DNA from: Mycobacterium sp. SMC-4
GTDB lineage: Bacteria; Actinomycetota; Actinomycetes; Mycobacteriales; Mycobacteriaceae
Length of the DNA stretch: 64,000 bases
NCBI RefSeq assembly: GCF_025263265.1
Contig: NZ_CP079869.1
Location: 3,100,001 to 3,164,000, forward strand
Reading direction: 5' to 3'
In this document: positions 1-8,725 of the stretch, piece by piece
Position numbering within the stretch: position 1 is the stretch's first letter
How the letters are laid out: each line of letters begins with the position of its first letter
The notes under the pieces: model-generated
Told to the model about the DNA's origin: nothing
The model's input: only the letters and a program-made list of their open reading frames with translations
Database searches by the model: none
Position numbers and translations under genes: made by a program

Positions 1-1
1 C

Positions 2-382
2 AATGCCGAGGACATCGGCGCCTTCCGGGCCCGGCAGAGTGCCGCCTTCGCCACAGAGCGGGCCGCCTGGGCCGCTGCCGGAGAGTTCGATCGCGCCGAA
101 CGCGCAGCCTCCAGCGCGGCAGCCCGCACCGACAAGTTGGTGCTCGACGAGGGTGATCACCGCGTCGACGCACCGTTCGCCTCGAGCGTGTGGAAAGTCG
201 ACGTCTCGGTCGGCGACCAAGTGGTAGCGGGACAACCGCTACTGGCGTTGGAGGCGATGAAGATGGAGACCGTCCTGCGTGCGCCCTCCGACGGGGTGGT
301 GACCCAAATCCTGGTTTCGGCAGGACATCTGGTGGATCCCGGCACTCCCCTGGTGATCGTCGGCGCCGGAGAACGGCCGTGA
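2..382 (+). CDS. urea carboxylase-type biotin-dependent carboxylase, C-terminal fragment
   Basis: This is the last 126 codons of a gene that begins before the window. The frame is open from base 2 to the TGA at 380-382. The visible part has a helical stretch (FRARQSAAF) like the one before the biotin domain of urea carboxylases, then a biotinyl domain with the motif EAMKMET. The biotinylated lysine is the codon at 260-262. The family makes allophanate from urea, ATP and bicarbonate. The next gene is an allophanate hydrolase and overlaps the stop (GTGA), which supports a urea or guanidine carboxylase rather than an acyl-CoA carboxylase. The biotin carboxylase and carboxyltransferase domains are outside the window, so substrate cannot be judged. 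Confidence 0.85.
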   Translation, partial: NAEDIGAFRARQSAAFATERAAWAAAGEFDRAERAASSAAARTDKLVLDEGDHRVDAPFASSVWKVDVSVGDQVVAGQPLLALEAMKMETVLRAPSDGVVTQILVSAGHLVDPGTPLVIVGAGERP

Positions 383-2865
383 ACGCAGTCGAGCGCGTTC
401 GCGCTGCCTATGCCCGGATCGCCGCGGTAGACCGTCCCGAGATCTGGATCACCCTGCGGCCCATGGCCGACGCGCTGTCCGAGGCTCGGACAGTCGATGC
501 CGCAGCACGATCCGGGGCGCAGTTGCCGTTGGCCGGTCTGCTCGCGGCAGTGAAGAACAACATCGACGTCGCCGGGATACCCACCACGGCCGGTTGCCCC
601 GGCTACGCGACAGAACCGGCGAGCACCGACGCACCTGTGGTCGCACGGCTGCGGGCCGCCGGGGCTGTGGTGATCGGAGCAACCAATCTCGACCAGTTCG
701 CCACCGGTCTGGTCGGCACCCGAAGCCCCTATGGCGCAGTGCGCGACGCGCGCCGACCCGACTACATCTCCGGCGGGTCGAGCTCGGGCTCGGCGGTGGC
801 GGTGGCGTTGGAACTCGTCGACATCGCGTTGGGCACCGACACCGCGGGGTCGGGCCGGGTACCGGCGGCGCTGCAGGGCATCGTCGGAATCAAGCCGACG
901 GTCGGCGTGGTCCCGACCGACGGAGTGGTCCCGGCATGCCGCTCCTACGACTGCGTGACCGTGTTCGCCCGCGACCTCGGCACTGCCGATGCGGCGATGG
1001 GCGTGATCGCCGGCGGAGCCCGCGCTTTCTCCCCCCACGCTCCGCTGGCCGCTCCGGCCACGCCGCGAGTCGCGGTGCCGCGGGCCCTTCCGGCTCTGGC
1101 TCCGGAGTGGGCGCAGATGTTCCAGGCCGCCTGTGAGCGGCTGGGCGACACCGGGGCAGAGCTCATCGAGATCGATCTGACTCCGTTCCTGGCCGCTGCC
1201 CGCCTGCTTTACGACGGCGGTCTGGTCGCCGAACGCCACGATGCGGTCGGCCGATTCGTCGACACGCATCGCGGTGACGACGTCCTGGACCCGTCAGTGG
1301 CGACCATCATTTCCGCCGCCGGAGCAGTGCCGGCCACCCGGCTGCTGCGCGACCGCGTGACCCTGGCCGAGTTCACCGACGCCGCAATGGCCGAGCTCGG
1401 CGACTGCCACGCGCTGCTGATCCCCACCACGACCGGACATCCCCGCATCGCCGACGTAGCCGCCGACCCGGTCGCGGTGAACTCGCGGCTGGGAACCTAC
1501 ACGAACTTCTGCAACCTGATGGACCTGTGCGCCGTGGCTGTGCCGGGCGGGACCGATTCGCAGGGAGCGCAATTCGGTCTCAGCGTCGTCGCCCGCGCCG
1601 GAGAAGACGTCGTCGCACTCGACCTGGCCCACCGACTGATCGACGCCACCGGGAGCACCGCTCCGGCGACCCCGTGGCCGGTGCGGGCAGGACTGGCAGC
1701 CACCCCGCTGCTGGTCGTGGGCGCGCATCTGCGCGGTCATCCGCTGGCCTGGCAGCTCGAGCAGCGCGGTGCCCGCTGGTGCGGGCCGACCCGCACCGCG
1801 CCGTCATACCGGATGGCACGACTGGACACCGAACCGACCAAACCCGGGCTGGTGCGCGTCGGGGCCGAGACGGGCATGAGCATCGCCGGCGAACTGTGGC
1901 TGATCAGCACCGCGATGCTGGGAGACTTTCTTGCCGACTTGCCCACACCGATGTCCCTGGGGCGGGTCACCCTGGCCGACGGCGCCGAGGTCATCGGATT
2001 CGGCTGCGCTCAGGACGCCTGGCAGGCCGGTACCGACATCTCCCACCACGGCAGTTGGCCCGGATATCTGCGCCGCACCTCACCGGGCGGATACGTCGGT
2101 CGCGACGAGCTCACCCACCGCTGCTGGCGGCGCGATGCGCTCGTCGAGCCGGGTCAGGCAGTCGACACCACCACCGATGTGCAGTGGCTGCAAGGCGCCG
2201 AACTCTATGTCGATCTGCGCACGCCCGCGGACATGCCCGTGCTCACCGGAACCTCCTTGGTCGAGCTGACCCGTGCCGATCTGCTGGCGCTGTGCCGGCA
2301 GGAGGCCTTCGCCGGGACCCTGCTCGGCGACGGCGACGAGTTCACCTGGCAGCGCACCGTCGACCTGCATCCGCCCCAGCGGCTACCCGACCGCGGACGA
2401 CTGCACCGGGTCGGCAATGTGGTGGTCGAAACCGGTCTGGGTCGCGAGTATCACGAGGACTGGGTCGAGGAGTCGACGTCGGCCGGGGTTGGCTGCGAAC
2501 TGACGCTGGGCGACGAGACCGGCCGGCCCGGCATGCTGCTGCGCGTCGGCGACCGGTTCGGCTACGTCCGTGGACGCGATGCGACAAGCCGTCCCGGCGA
2601 CGGGGTCACATTGCACACGGCGATCGCCGCCGCTGATCTGGAGCAGGCGCGCGCACTACTGGATCTGGAGATCTCGGTGGGGATCGTCGACGGCGACACC
2701 TGGCGGATCACTCGGTCGTCCCTGCCGTTCCGGGTCGGTGATGACCTGGCACCCCAGCGCGACGGTCCGGACCTGACCGTCGCTGACCGCTCACCCAGCG
2801 GCGCCGCGATCCGCCGTCGGTGGGCGGTGACCGTTGAGCACTCCGACCACCTTCTGACCCGATAA
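379..2865 (+). CDS. allophanate hydrolase with extra C-terminal HRI1-like domain
   Basis: Splits allophanate to CO2 and ammonia, completing ATP-dependent urea breakdown. The GTG start at 379 overlaps the carboxylase stop. Residues 1 to about 430 are an amidase-signature domain with the full Ser-cisSer-Lys triad: Lys59 in AVKNNID, the serines of GGSSSGS near 134-138, and the nucleophile Ser158 in TAGSGR. Residues about 440-565 match the family's C-terminal domain, ending near WPGYLRR. At 828 residues it is some 230-250 longer than typical allophanate hydrolases of about 600. The excess (from about residue 576, motifs [10 protein letters not shown] and [14 protein letters not shown]) resembles the HRI1-like hypothetical family. 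The frame is unbroken between the two parts, so I read it as a natural fusion. Confidence 0.85.
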   Translation: MNAVERVRAAYARIAAVDRPEIWITLRPMADALSEARTVDAAARSGAQLPLAGLLAAVKNNIDVAGIPTTAGCPGYATEPASTDAPVVARLRAAGAVVIGATNLDQFATGLVGTRSPYGAVRDARRPDYISGGSSSGSAVAVALELVDIALGTDTAGSGRVPAALQGIVGIKPTVGVVPTDGVVPACRSYDCVTVFARDLGTADAAMGVIAGGARAFSPHAPLAAPATPRVAVPRALPALAPEWAQMFQAACERLGDTGAELIEIDLTPFLAAARLLYDGGLVAERHDAVGRFVDTHRGDDVLDPSVATIISAAGAVPATRLLRDRVTLAEFTDAAMAELGDCHALLIPTTTGHPRIADVAADPVAVNSRLGTYTNFCNLMDLCAVAVPGGTDSQGAQFGLSVVARAGEDVVALDLAHRLIDATGSTAPATPWPVRAGLAATPLLVVGAHLRGHPLAWQLEQRGARWCGPTRTAPSYRMARLDTEPTKPGLVRVGAETGMSIAGELWLISTAMLGDFLADLPTPMSLGRVTLADGAEVIGFGCAQDAWQAGTDISHHGSWPGYLRRTSPGGYVGRDELTHRCWRRDALVEPGQAVDTTTDVQWLQGAELYVDLRTPADMPVLTGTSLVELTRADLLALCRQEAFAGTLLGDGDEFTWQRTVDLHPPQRLPDRGRLHRVGNVVVETGLGREYHEDWVEESTSAGVGCELTLGDETGRPGMLLRVGDRFGYVRGRDATSRPGDGVTLHTAIAAADLEQARALLDLEISVGIVDGDTWRITRSSLPFRVGDDLAPQRDGPDLTVADRSPSGAAIRRRWAVTVEHSDHLLTR

Positions 2866-2876
2866 GGCCTCCGCTG

Positions 2877-3911
2877 ATGACATCCACCCGAGATTTCACC
2901 GATGTACCGGTTCTGGACATCACCGCGCTCAGTGAGGAGTCCGGGCCCCGATATGACGCAGCAGTGCGCGCACTCGGGGATGCGGCCCGCACCATCGGTT
3001 TCGCCCAACTCGTCGGCCACGGTGTGAGTCCCGCGCTGTTCGAGGCTCTGCTGGAACACACCCGAGCGTTCTTCTCACTGCCCGACGAAGACAAGAATCG
3101 CGTGCACATCGCGCAATCCACCAACCACCGCGGTTACGTCCCACCCGGTGAAGAGGTCTTCTCCGAAGGCACCACCGACACCAAGGAGGCCTTCGACGTC
3201 GCCATCGACCTGCCCGCCGACGATCCCCGGTACCTGGCCGGCCATCCGCTGCTCGGGCCCAACCAGTGGCCCGACCTCCCTGGCTTCCGAGAAGCCGTGA
3301 TGAATTGGTACAAAACAGTATTCGCGCTTTCGCGTTCTCTGTTGCGCGCATTCGCGGTAGCTTTGGGCGAACCCGCCGACCGGTTCGACCGCCATGTCAC
3401 CGCACCCCCGTCACAGCTGCGCCTGATCCACTATCCCTACGACCCGACGGCAGCCGATCGCCCGGGCATCGGCGCTCACACCGACTACGAGTGCTTCACA
3501 CTGCTGCGGCCCACCGCACCGGGCCTGGAAGTGCTCAACCCCGCCGGCGACTGGGTCGACGTCCCGCTCGTCGAGGATGCATTCGTGCTCAATATTGGTG
3601 ACCTGCTCGAGATCTGGACCAACGGTGAGTTCGTCGCCACTACCCACCGGGTCCGCAAGGTGAGCGCCGAGCGGTATTCCTTCCCGCTGTTCGTCAACGT
3701 CGACCATGACACCGAGGTCGCACCGTTACCTGCCTTCGTCGACAACGGCAAGCCGGTGAAGCCGCCGGTGATCGCCGGGGAACACCTGTTCGCCCAGACC
3801 GTGCAGAGCTTTCGATACCTCAAGCACCGCTTGGCCCGAGGGGAGGTGACTCTGCCCGAAGGTGCGCAACCGCTGTCCACCTTCGGCCGTAAGGCCCTCA
3901 GCAACAGCTGA
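2877..3911 (+). CDS. isopenicillin-N-synthase-like Fe(II)/2-oxoglutarate dioxygenase
   Basis: A 344-residue cytoplasmic oxygenase of the DIOX_N/2OG-FeII family, starting 11 nt after allophanate hydrolase and therefore probably cotranscribed. The iron triad is visible: His201 and Asp203 in HTDYECF, and His257 in THRV. The RYS triplet about ten residues later (near 267-269) fits the Arg-x-Ser that binds 2-oxoglutarate. The N-terminal part (VPVLDI, then GFAQLVGHGV) is the usual DIOX_N start. The substrate is unknown. Its place in a urea-carboxylase operon suggests it oxidises a nitrogen compound to release urea, guanidine or a related product. That is inference from context only. Confidence 0.85.
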   Translation: MTSTRDFTDVPVLDITALSEESGPRYDAAVRALGDAARTIGFAQLVGHGVSPALFEALLEHTRAFFSLPDEDKNRVHIAQSTNHRGYVPPGEEVFSEGTTDTKEAFDVAIDLPADDPRYLAGHPLLGPNQWPDLPGFREAVMNWYKTVFALSRSLLRAFAVALGEPADRFDRHVTAPPSQLRLIHYPYDPTAADRPGIGAHTDYECFTLLRPTAPGLEVLNPAGDWVDVPLVEDAFVLNIGDLLEIWTNGEFVATTHRVRKVSAERYSFPLFVNVDHDTEVAPLPAFVDNGKPVKPPVIAGEHLFAQTVQSFRYLKHRLARGEVTLPEGAQPLSTFGRKALSNS

Positions 3912-3978
3912 TTTCGATCGCATCTCTCCGGCAACGACGCCGGTACTCCCGTTCCCTTCGTCCATCTGGAGTTCCGCC

Positions 3979-5469
3979 ATGATCATCACCGGCGTCGCCA
4001 TCTTCCTTGTCATTCTCACCGTGAGCGGCCTGATCTCGATGCGCCGCGTACGCGGTGACTCGGCCAACTACCTTGTCGCCGGGCGCACCCTGTCGGCCGT
4101 TCTGGTCGCCGCGGTGCTCATCGCCCAGCCTGTCGACTCCAACGCCACCATCGGCAACGCGGATCTGTCTGCGGCGTTCGGTTTCTGGGCGGGCGCGGCA
4201 CTTCCGATCGGGCTGGCGCTGTGCCTGCTGCTGATGGGACTGTTCTTCGCCAAGCGCTTGCGCGCCACCCAAGTGGTGACGCTGCCCGAATACTTTCGGC
4301 GACGCTTCGGCCCGGCCATCGAGATGGTCTCGTCCTGGCTGACCGTCGGCAGTTTCGTGATTCTGCTGGCGGGCAATCTGGTCGCAATCGGCTTCCTGCT
4401 CAACCGCTTCCTCGGGGTCTCCTACACCGTCGGTGTGCTGCTGACCATCCCACTGGCCCTGCTCTACACCATCACCGGCGGCATGTTCGCCAGCGTCTAC
4501 ACCGGTGTTGCCCAGGTTGTGGTCAACGTCGTGGCGGTGGCAGCGCTGGTGACCTGGGTGGCATCCACCCACGGCTTCAGCGCACCGGAGGGTATGGGTA
4601 TCGGTAATCTCGACCAGCTGACCTCGGCCGACTCGGGGGCGGTGATCAACTGGGCCACGATCATTGCGCTCGGCCTGGGCAACCTGGTGGCAATCGACCT
4701 GATGCAGCGGGTGTTCTCGGCGGCCAGCCCCGGCGCGGCGCAGCGCGCCTGCTTCACGGCTGCCGGCGGCATCCTGGTGTTGTGCCTGCCGCTGTCGTTC
4801 GTCGCGCTCGCGGCGGTCGGCATCGTCGGCGACGCCGCGGGCGACGGACCCATCCTGTACACCCTGCTGGGCGAGTTCGCGCCGACGTGGTTGGCGATCA
4901 TCGTCATCTCCGGGCTGGTCGCTGCCACGTTGACCACGGTGAGTGGCATCCTGCTGTCGACAGCTTCGGTTCTGGTGCGCAACGTGTTCCGGGTCGACGA
5001 CGGCGCAATGGTGATGACGCGGCGCATCCTGACCGCGACGCGGTGGATGACGCTGCCCATCGCCGCGCTGGCCGGCGTGGTCGCGCTGCGGGTTCCACAG
5101 ACCGGCATCCTGTTGACGTTGGCCTTCGATCTGCTGCTGGCCAGTCTGGTGGTGCCCTTCATCTTGGGGCTCTACTGGTCCCGGGGCGGTGCAGCTGCAG
5201 CGGCGGCCGCGATCGTGGTCGGCATCAGCGTGCGTCTGTCCTTCTTCGTGTTGACGCCGACTATCTACGGGGTGGACAACACGCTGTTCTACGTGGCCAA
5301 CGACACGGTGTCGAGCGCGGTGGACGGGTGGAGCACCTTGGGGGCCGCCGCGGCGTCGCTGGTTGCCTACCTGGTGGTCGCGCTGCGTACTGCGGTGCCG
5401 GCTGCCCCGCTGGAAACCCCGGCTGCGGCGGACGCGCCGGCGGCCGATCTCATCCCGGCCCGGCCCTGA
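3979..5469 (+). CDS. sodium:solute symporter (SSS family)
   Basis: A 496-residue inner-membrane transporter with about 13 predicted hydrophobic helices. The N-terminus (MRRVRGDSANYLVAGR) carries the conserved SSS motif in which a short first helix is followed by D-x-x-x-x-AGR. The ATG at 3979 is chosen because GGAG lies 7 nt upstream and the first helix begins directly after it; the frame is open further upstream but without a good ribosome site. SSS members import urea, allantoin, proline or purines with sodium. The neighbouring urea-degrading enzymes suggest uptake of urea or its precursor. The substrate cannot be read from sequence. It lies 67 nt after the oxygenase. Confidence 0.85.
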   Translation: MIITGVAIFLVILTVSGLISMRRVRGDSANYLVAGRTLSAVLVAAVLIAQPVDSNATIGNADLSAAFGFWAGAALPIGLALCLLLMGLFFAKRLRATQVVTLPEYFRRRFGPAIEMVSSWLTVGSFVILLAGNLVAIGFLLNRFLGVSYTVGVLLTIPLALLYTITGGMFASVYTGVAQVVVNVVAVAALVTWVASTHGFSAPEGMGIGNLDQLTSADSGAVINWATIIALGLGNLVAIDLMQRVFSAASPGAAQRACFTAAGGILVLCLPLSFVALAAVGIVGDAAGDGPILYTLLGEFAPTWLAIIVISGLVAATLTTVSGILLSTASVLVRNVFRVDDGAMVMTRRILTATRWMTLPIAALAGVVALRVPQTGILLTLAFDLLLASLVVPFILGLYWSRGGAAAAAAAIVVGISVRLSFFVLTPTIYGVDNTLFYVANDTVSSAVDGWSTLGAAAASLVAYLVVALRTAVPAAPLETPAAADAPAADLIPARP

Positions 5470-5490
5470 TCGAGCCGAGCGCTGTCATGG

Positions 5491-5536
5491 TTGCGCACGT
5501 GTCGGAGTCTGCGTGGCAGGATCGACACGTGCGCAA
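5491..5536. promoter_or_regulatory. perfect 14-bp inverted repeat around the TetR start (candidate operator)
   Basis: TTGCGCACGTGTCG (5491-5504) is repeated exactly in inverted orientation (CGACACGTGCGCAA, 5523-5536) with an 18-bp spacer. The spacer holds the GCAGGA ribosome site and the right arm covers the GTG start at 5529. The arms share the core CACGTG. Such symmetry next to a TetR gene suggests an autoregulatory operator; as RNA, the same arms could form a hairpin hiding the ribosome site. It also argues that the ATG at 5487 is not the real start. Confidence 0.6.
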
Positions 5537-6215
5537 CCCGACAAGCGGCCGCCCGCGCCTCGAGCGCCGCAAGCGTCCGGGCGCCACCGCCCGCGACGAA
5601 GTCCTCGACGCGGCAGCCGAACTGTTCACCACGCTGGGCGTGGCGGCGACCTCGACACGTCAGATCGCCGAGGCGGTCGGGATCCGCCAAGCCTCGCTGT
5701 ATCACCATTTCCGCACCAAGGACGACATCCTGGCCGCGCTGCTCAGCGGAACAGTCATCTCGTCGCTGACGGCGGCTCAGCGGCTGCGGGCACGACCCGA
5801 GCCGCCGGCGGTGTTGCTGCGCGCATTGACCCTGCTGGACTGCCGATTGCTCTGGGAGAGTCCGTGGAATGTCGGTATTCTCTACCTGCTGCCCGAGGTG
5901 CGCAGTCCGCGGTTCATCGAATTCCATTCTCAGCGAACCGAATTACGTGACTCCTATCGCGACCTGGCGCACCGGGTGATCACCGGCCTGGGCCCGCCGC
6001 CGACCGGCTCACTGGACATCACGATGGACGAAGACGTGGTGTTCCGCCTCGTCGAGACGCTGCCGAACCTCAGGGCTGACGGACTCGGCGGCTCCGATCA
6101 GCCTCAGCGCACCGCCGATCTCGCCGTCCACGCCTTGGGGTGGCGTGGGGACTGGACGACGTTGCGGGCCGCGTCACTCGCCGTCATCGACGAGCTCACC
6201 GTCGCGGCGCCCTGA
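5529..6215 (+). CDS. TetR-family transcriptional regulator
   Basis: A 228-residue one-component regulator. Residues about 20-65 form the TetR helix-turn-helix: RDEVLDAAAELF, TSTRQIAEAVGIRQASLYHH and the FRTKDDIL that follows. The C-terminal ligand domain is not recognisable to a substrate. Start chosen at GTG 5529, with GCAGGA 7-8 nt upstream and a perfect inverted repeat spanning it; ATG 5487 is an alternative. It is the last gene of the urea-carboxylase cluster on this strand and a likely local regulator of it. Its 3' end overlaps the convergent antiporter gene by 42 nt. Confidence 0.85.
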   Translation: MRNPTSGRPRLERRKRPGATARDEVLDAAAELFTTLGVAATSTRQIAEAVGIRQASLYHHFRTKDDILAALLSGTVISSLTAAQRLRARPEPPAVLLRALTLLDCRLLWESPWNVGILYLLPEVRSPRFIEFHSQRTELRDSYRDLAHRVITGLGPPPTGSLDITMDEDVVFRLVETLPNLRADGLGGSDQPQRTADLAVHALGWRGDWTTLRAASLAVIDELTVAAP

Positions 6216-7832
6216 CCCGATCTCGGTCCGCCCGCCGCTCTCATCCTCGGTGACGGCGTCGACTGCGCCCACCTGATCGGCCAGTTCCAGACCGGCACCC
6301 GCATAGACGTTGAAGGCGATGTCGACTCCGTTGTCCTTGGCCCACTGCACCTCGTCGTCGTATCTGGCCACCGAAGCCACCTTGCCGCTGAAGCCGGACT
6401 CGCGAAGGCATTCCAGCGCACTGACATTGGAGCCGTGCCGGGGCGTGGCCAACACCGCCATTCGCACCGAATCGGAGCGCCGCAGCCGGTTCCAGAAATC
6501 CAGGTCGGTGGCGTCTCCTTCGACCACCCGAAGTCCGTTGTCGGCATGTCGCCCGATCAGCGCGGCGTCGTAGTCGACGCCGATCACCCGCAACCCGTAG
6601 TGCTCGGTAAGGCGTTGATAGGCAGCCGCACCGACCCGACCCATCCCGATCACCACCACCTCGGCATCGCCGGCATCGACGGGACGTTCCTCGGGGTGCA
6701 GTCTGTGCTCGTCCTGCGCCGGCAGCCGCGTCGCGATCTTCTCCACCATCAGATGGCCGCGTCCGTTGACCAACGCTGCGGCGATGAAGCTCAACGCCAC
6801 CGCAATCGACATCTCGACCAACCATGCCTCGGCCAGCAGTCCGACCGAGACCCCGACCGACACCACGATCAGCCCGAACTCGGAGTAGTTCATCAAGCTC
6901 AGCCCGGCCAGTATCGCGGTGCGGTACCGCAACCGCATCAGCGACAACAGCACGACGTACCAGATCGCCTTGAAAGGCAGCAGCAGCAACATCACCACTG
7001 CGACCGTGAGGGTCGGGAGATCTGGTAGCCCGGTCAGGCCGATGGACACGAAAAAGCCCACCAGGAGCAGTTCTTTGATGTGGAACAACGAGCGGGCCAG
7101 TTCGGCGGAGGCCGGATGCGATGCCAGCAGCACACCGACGATCAGCGCACCGAGATCACCCTTGAGCCCGACCGCGGTGAACAGCGCGTAGCCGGGAACC
7201 AAGGCCATCACGATTCCGAACAACGACTGCATCTCGCCATGACCCAGGCGACTCCAGATCTTGCGCACCGCCCAGGTCAGCGGCCACAAGCCGACCAGCG
7301 CCAGCGCCCACGGACTGGGCAGGTGGCCGCTGGTGGCGGTCAGGAAGACCACCGCCACGATGTCCTGCAACACCAAGATGCCGATCGCGATGCGGCCGTA
7401 GAGCGAATGTGACTCGCCCCGCTCTTCGAGAACTTTGACGACGAAGACCGTGCTGGAAAACGACATGGCGAAGGCGAGCAGCGCGATCGTTCGCACACTC
7501 TGTCCTGACAGCATGCTCAACCCGGCCACCGCGGCCAACCACAGCGCCGCCCCGCCGAGGACGACACTGATCGCCATGTGGGCCGACGTGGTCAGCCACA
7601 CCTCGCGGCGCAACAGGATGCGCACGTCGAGCTTGAGACCGATAGCAAAGAGCAACAGGGTGACGCCCAGGTCCGCCAACACGTCGAGTTGCGGCATCTC
7701 TTCGACGTCGATGGCGTTGAGAACGAACCCCGCAGCCAGGAAACCGACCAGCGGCGGAAGACGCAACGCCAGGGCGAGCCCGCCCAGCCCGAACGTGATG
7801 ACGAGATAGATGGCGACGACTGTCGCGGTCAC
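6174..7832 (-). CDS. CPA2 cation/proton antiporter with TrkA-N (RCK) domain, KefB/YbaL type
   Basis: A 552-residue membrane protein. Residues 1 to about 375 are a sodium/hydrogen-exchanger-type core of roughly 12 helices, with AGFVLNAIDV and GILVLQDIVAVVF typical of Kef/YbaL transporters. From about residue 395 a cytoplasmic nucleotide-binding domain begins with the Rossmann motif VVVIGMGRVGAAA, as in TrkA-N domains that gate potassium efflux. GTG start at 7832 with GGGGGAG just upstream. It probably exchanges K+ or Na+ for protons under redox or pH control. Its tail overlaps the convergent TetR gene. Confidence 0.85.
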   Translation of the reverse strand: MTATVVAIYLVITFGLGGLALALRLPPLVGFLAAGFVLNAIDVEEMPQLDVLADLGVTLLLFAIGLKLDVRILLRREVWLTTSAHMAISVVLGGAALWLAAVAGLSMLSGQSVRTIALLAFAMSFSSTVFVVKVLEERGESHSLYGRIAIGILVLQDIVAVVFLTATSGHLPSPWALALVGLWPLTWAVRKIWSRLGHGEMQSLFGIVMALVPGYALFTAVGLKGDLGALIVGVLLASHPASAELARSLFHIKELLLVGFFVSIGLTGLPDLPTLTVAVVMLLLLPFKAIWYVVLLSLMRLRYRTAILAGLSLMNYSEFGLIVVSVGVSVGLLAEAWLVEMSIAVALSFIAAALVNGRGHLMVEKIATRLPAQDEHRLHPEERPVDAGDAEVVVIGMGRVGAAAYQRLTEHYGLRVIGVDYDAALIGRHADNGLRVVEGDATDLDFWNRLRRSDSVRMAVLATPRHGSNVSALECLRESGFSGKVASVARYDDEVQWAKDNGVDIAFNVYAGAGLELADQVGAVDAVTEDESGGRTEIGSGRRDGELVDDGE

Positions 7833-7917
7833 TGCTCCCCCGTTTCCAGGCCGTCGGCGGCTCCGTAGAAGTGTCGCCTAGATCTTGGTGGTCATCTACT
7901 CGTATCCACACGATCAC

Positions 7918-7923
7918 TACAGT
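7918..7923 (+). promoter_or_regulatory. -10 box for leaderless crotonase transcript
   Basis: TACAGT matches the mycobacterial -10 consensus TANNNT and ends 6 nt before the ATG at 7930. This would place the transcription start on the A of the start codon. No Shine-Dalgarno sequence precedes the ATG, consistent with a leaderless mRNA. Confidence 0.55.
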
Positions 7924-7929
7924 GCGGTC

Positions 7930-8703
7930 ATGAGTCTCGTCACTTATGAGCTTCGCGACCATATCGCGACGATCACCCTCAACCGACCGGAGGCGCGCAA
8001 CGCGATCAACGGTGCCGTGCGCGCGGAGTTGAACGCCGCCTGGGACCAGTTTCGCGACGACGAAGATGCCTGGGTCGGCATTTTGACGGCCAACGGCAGC
8101 GTGTTCTGTGCCGGTGGTGATCTCCGCGACGGCGAGGGTGTCGTCGGCACGTTCGGCGGCACCTTCTGGGAAAAGCCGACCATCAATAGTTTCGAGAGCG
8201 GGATGGAGCTCTTCAAGCCGACCATCGCCGCTGTTCAGGGCCCGTGTATCGGTTACGGTCTGACCGGAGTGTTGTTCTGCGACTTCGTGATTGCCAGCAC
8301 TGAAGCCACCTTCTCGTTCCCGGAGGTGACGCTGGGCACCCCGACCATCGTCGGGGCCATTCGGCTTCCTCCGCGGATCGGCTGGGCCAATGCCATGGAA
8401 TTGTTGTTGACCGGCAAGCCGATGAGCGCCGAGCGGGCCAAGGAGGTGGGCCTGGTCTGGCGACTGGTGGAGCCCGACGCGCTGCAGGCAGCCGCCTGGG
8501 AGTGGGCCAAGACGCTCACCGAAGCAGCTCCGCTGGCACAACGCGCCACCAAGGAGGTTGCCTGGCGGACCGCCGACATGGGCTGGATCGAGTCGGTGCG
8601 CTTCGGTGAAACCATGCGCAAGGTTGTCGGAGCCACCGAGGATGTCATCGAGGGAATCCGGGCGTGGCAGCAGAAGCGCACACCGGACTGGCGGGGCCGC
8701 TGA
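7930..8703 (+). CDS. enoyl-CoA hydratase/isomerase family protein (crotonase fold)
   Basis: A 257-residue crotonase-superfamily protein with the CoA and oxyanion signature (RPEARNAIN, then FCAGGDL). The second catalytic glutamate of hydratases is present (SFPEVTLG), but the position of the first, normally in a GGGCEL context, is threonine (GYGLTG). Classical hydratases need both, so an isomerase, hydrolase or other CoA reaction is as likely. The ATG at 7930 is favoured over earlier in-frame codons because the fold starts at once and a -10 box sits 6 nt upstream. Probably a stand-alone gene of acyl-CoA metabolism. Confidence 0.85.
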   Translation: MSLVTYELRDHIATITLNRPEARNAINGAVRAELNAAWDQFRDDEDAWVGILTANGSVFCAGGDLRDGEGVVGTFGGTFWEKPTINSFESGMELFKPTIAAVQGPCIGYGLTGVLFCDFVIASTEATFSFPEVTLGTPTIVGAIRLPPRIGWANAMELLLTGKPMSAERAKEVGLVWRLVEPDALQAAAWEWAKTLTEAAPLAQRATKEVAWRTADMGWIESVRFGETMRKVVGATEDVIEGIRAWQQKRTPDWRGR

Positions 8704-8725
8704 CGCGCAGTTCTGGGCGCGCCGC

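Noticed and set aside
379..2865. Two genes rather than one fused allophanate hydrolase
   Set aside because: No stop, frameshift or ribosome site lies between the two parts.
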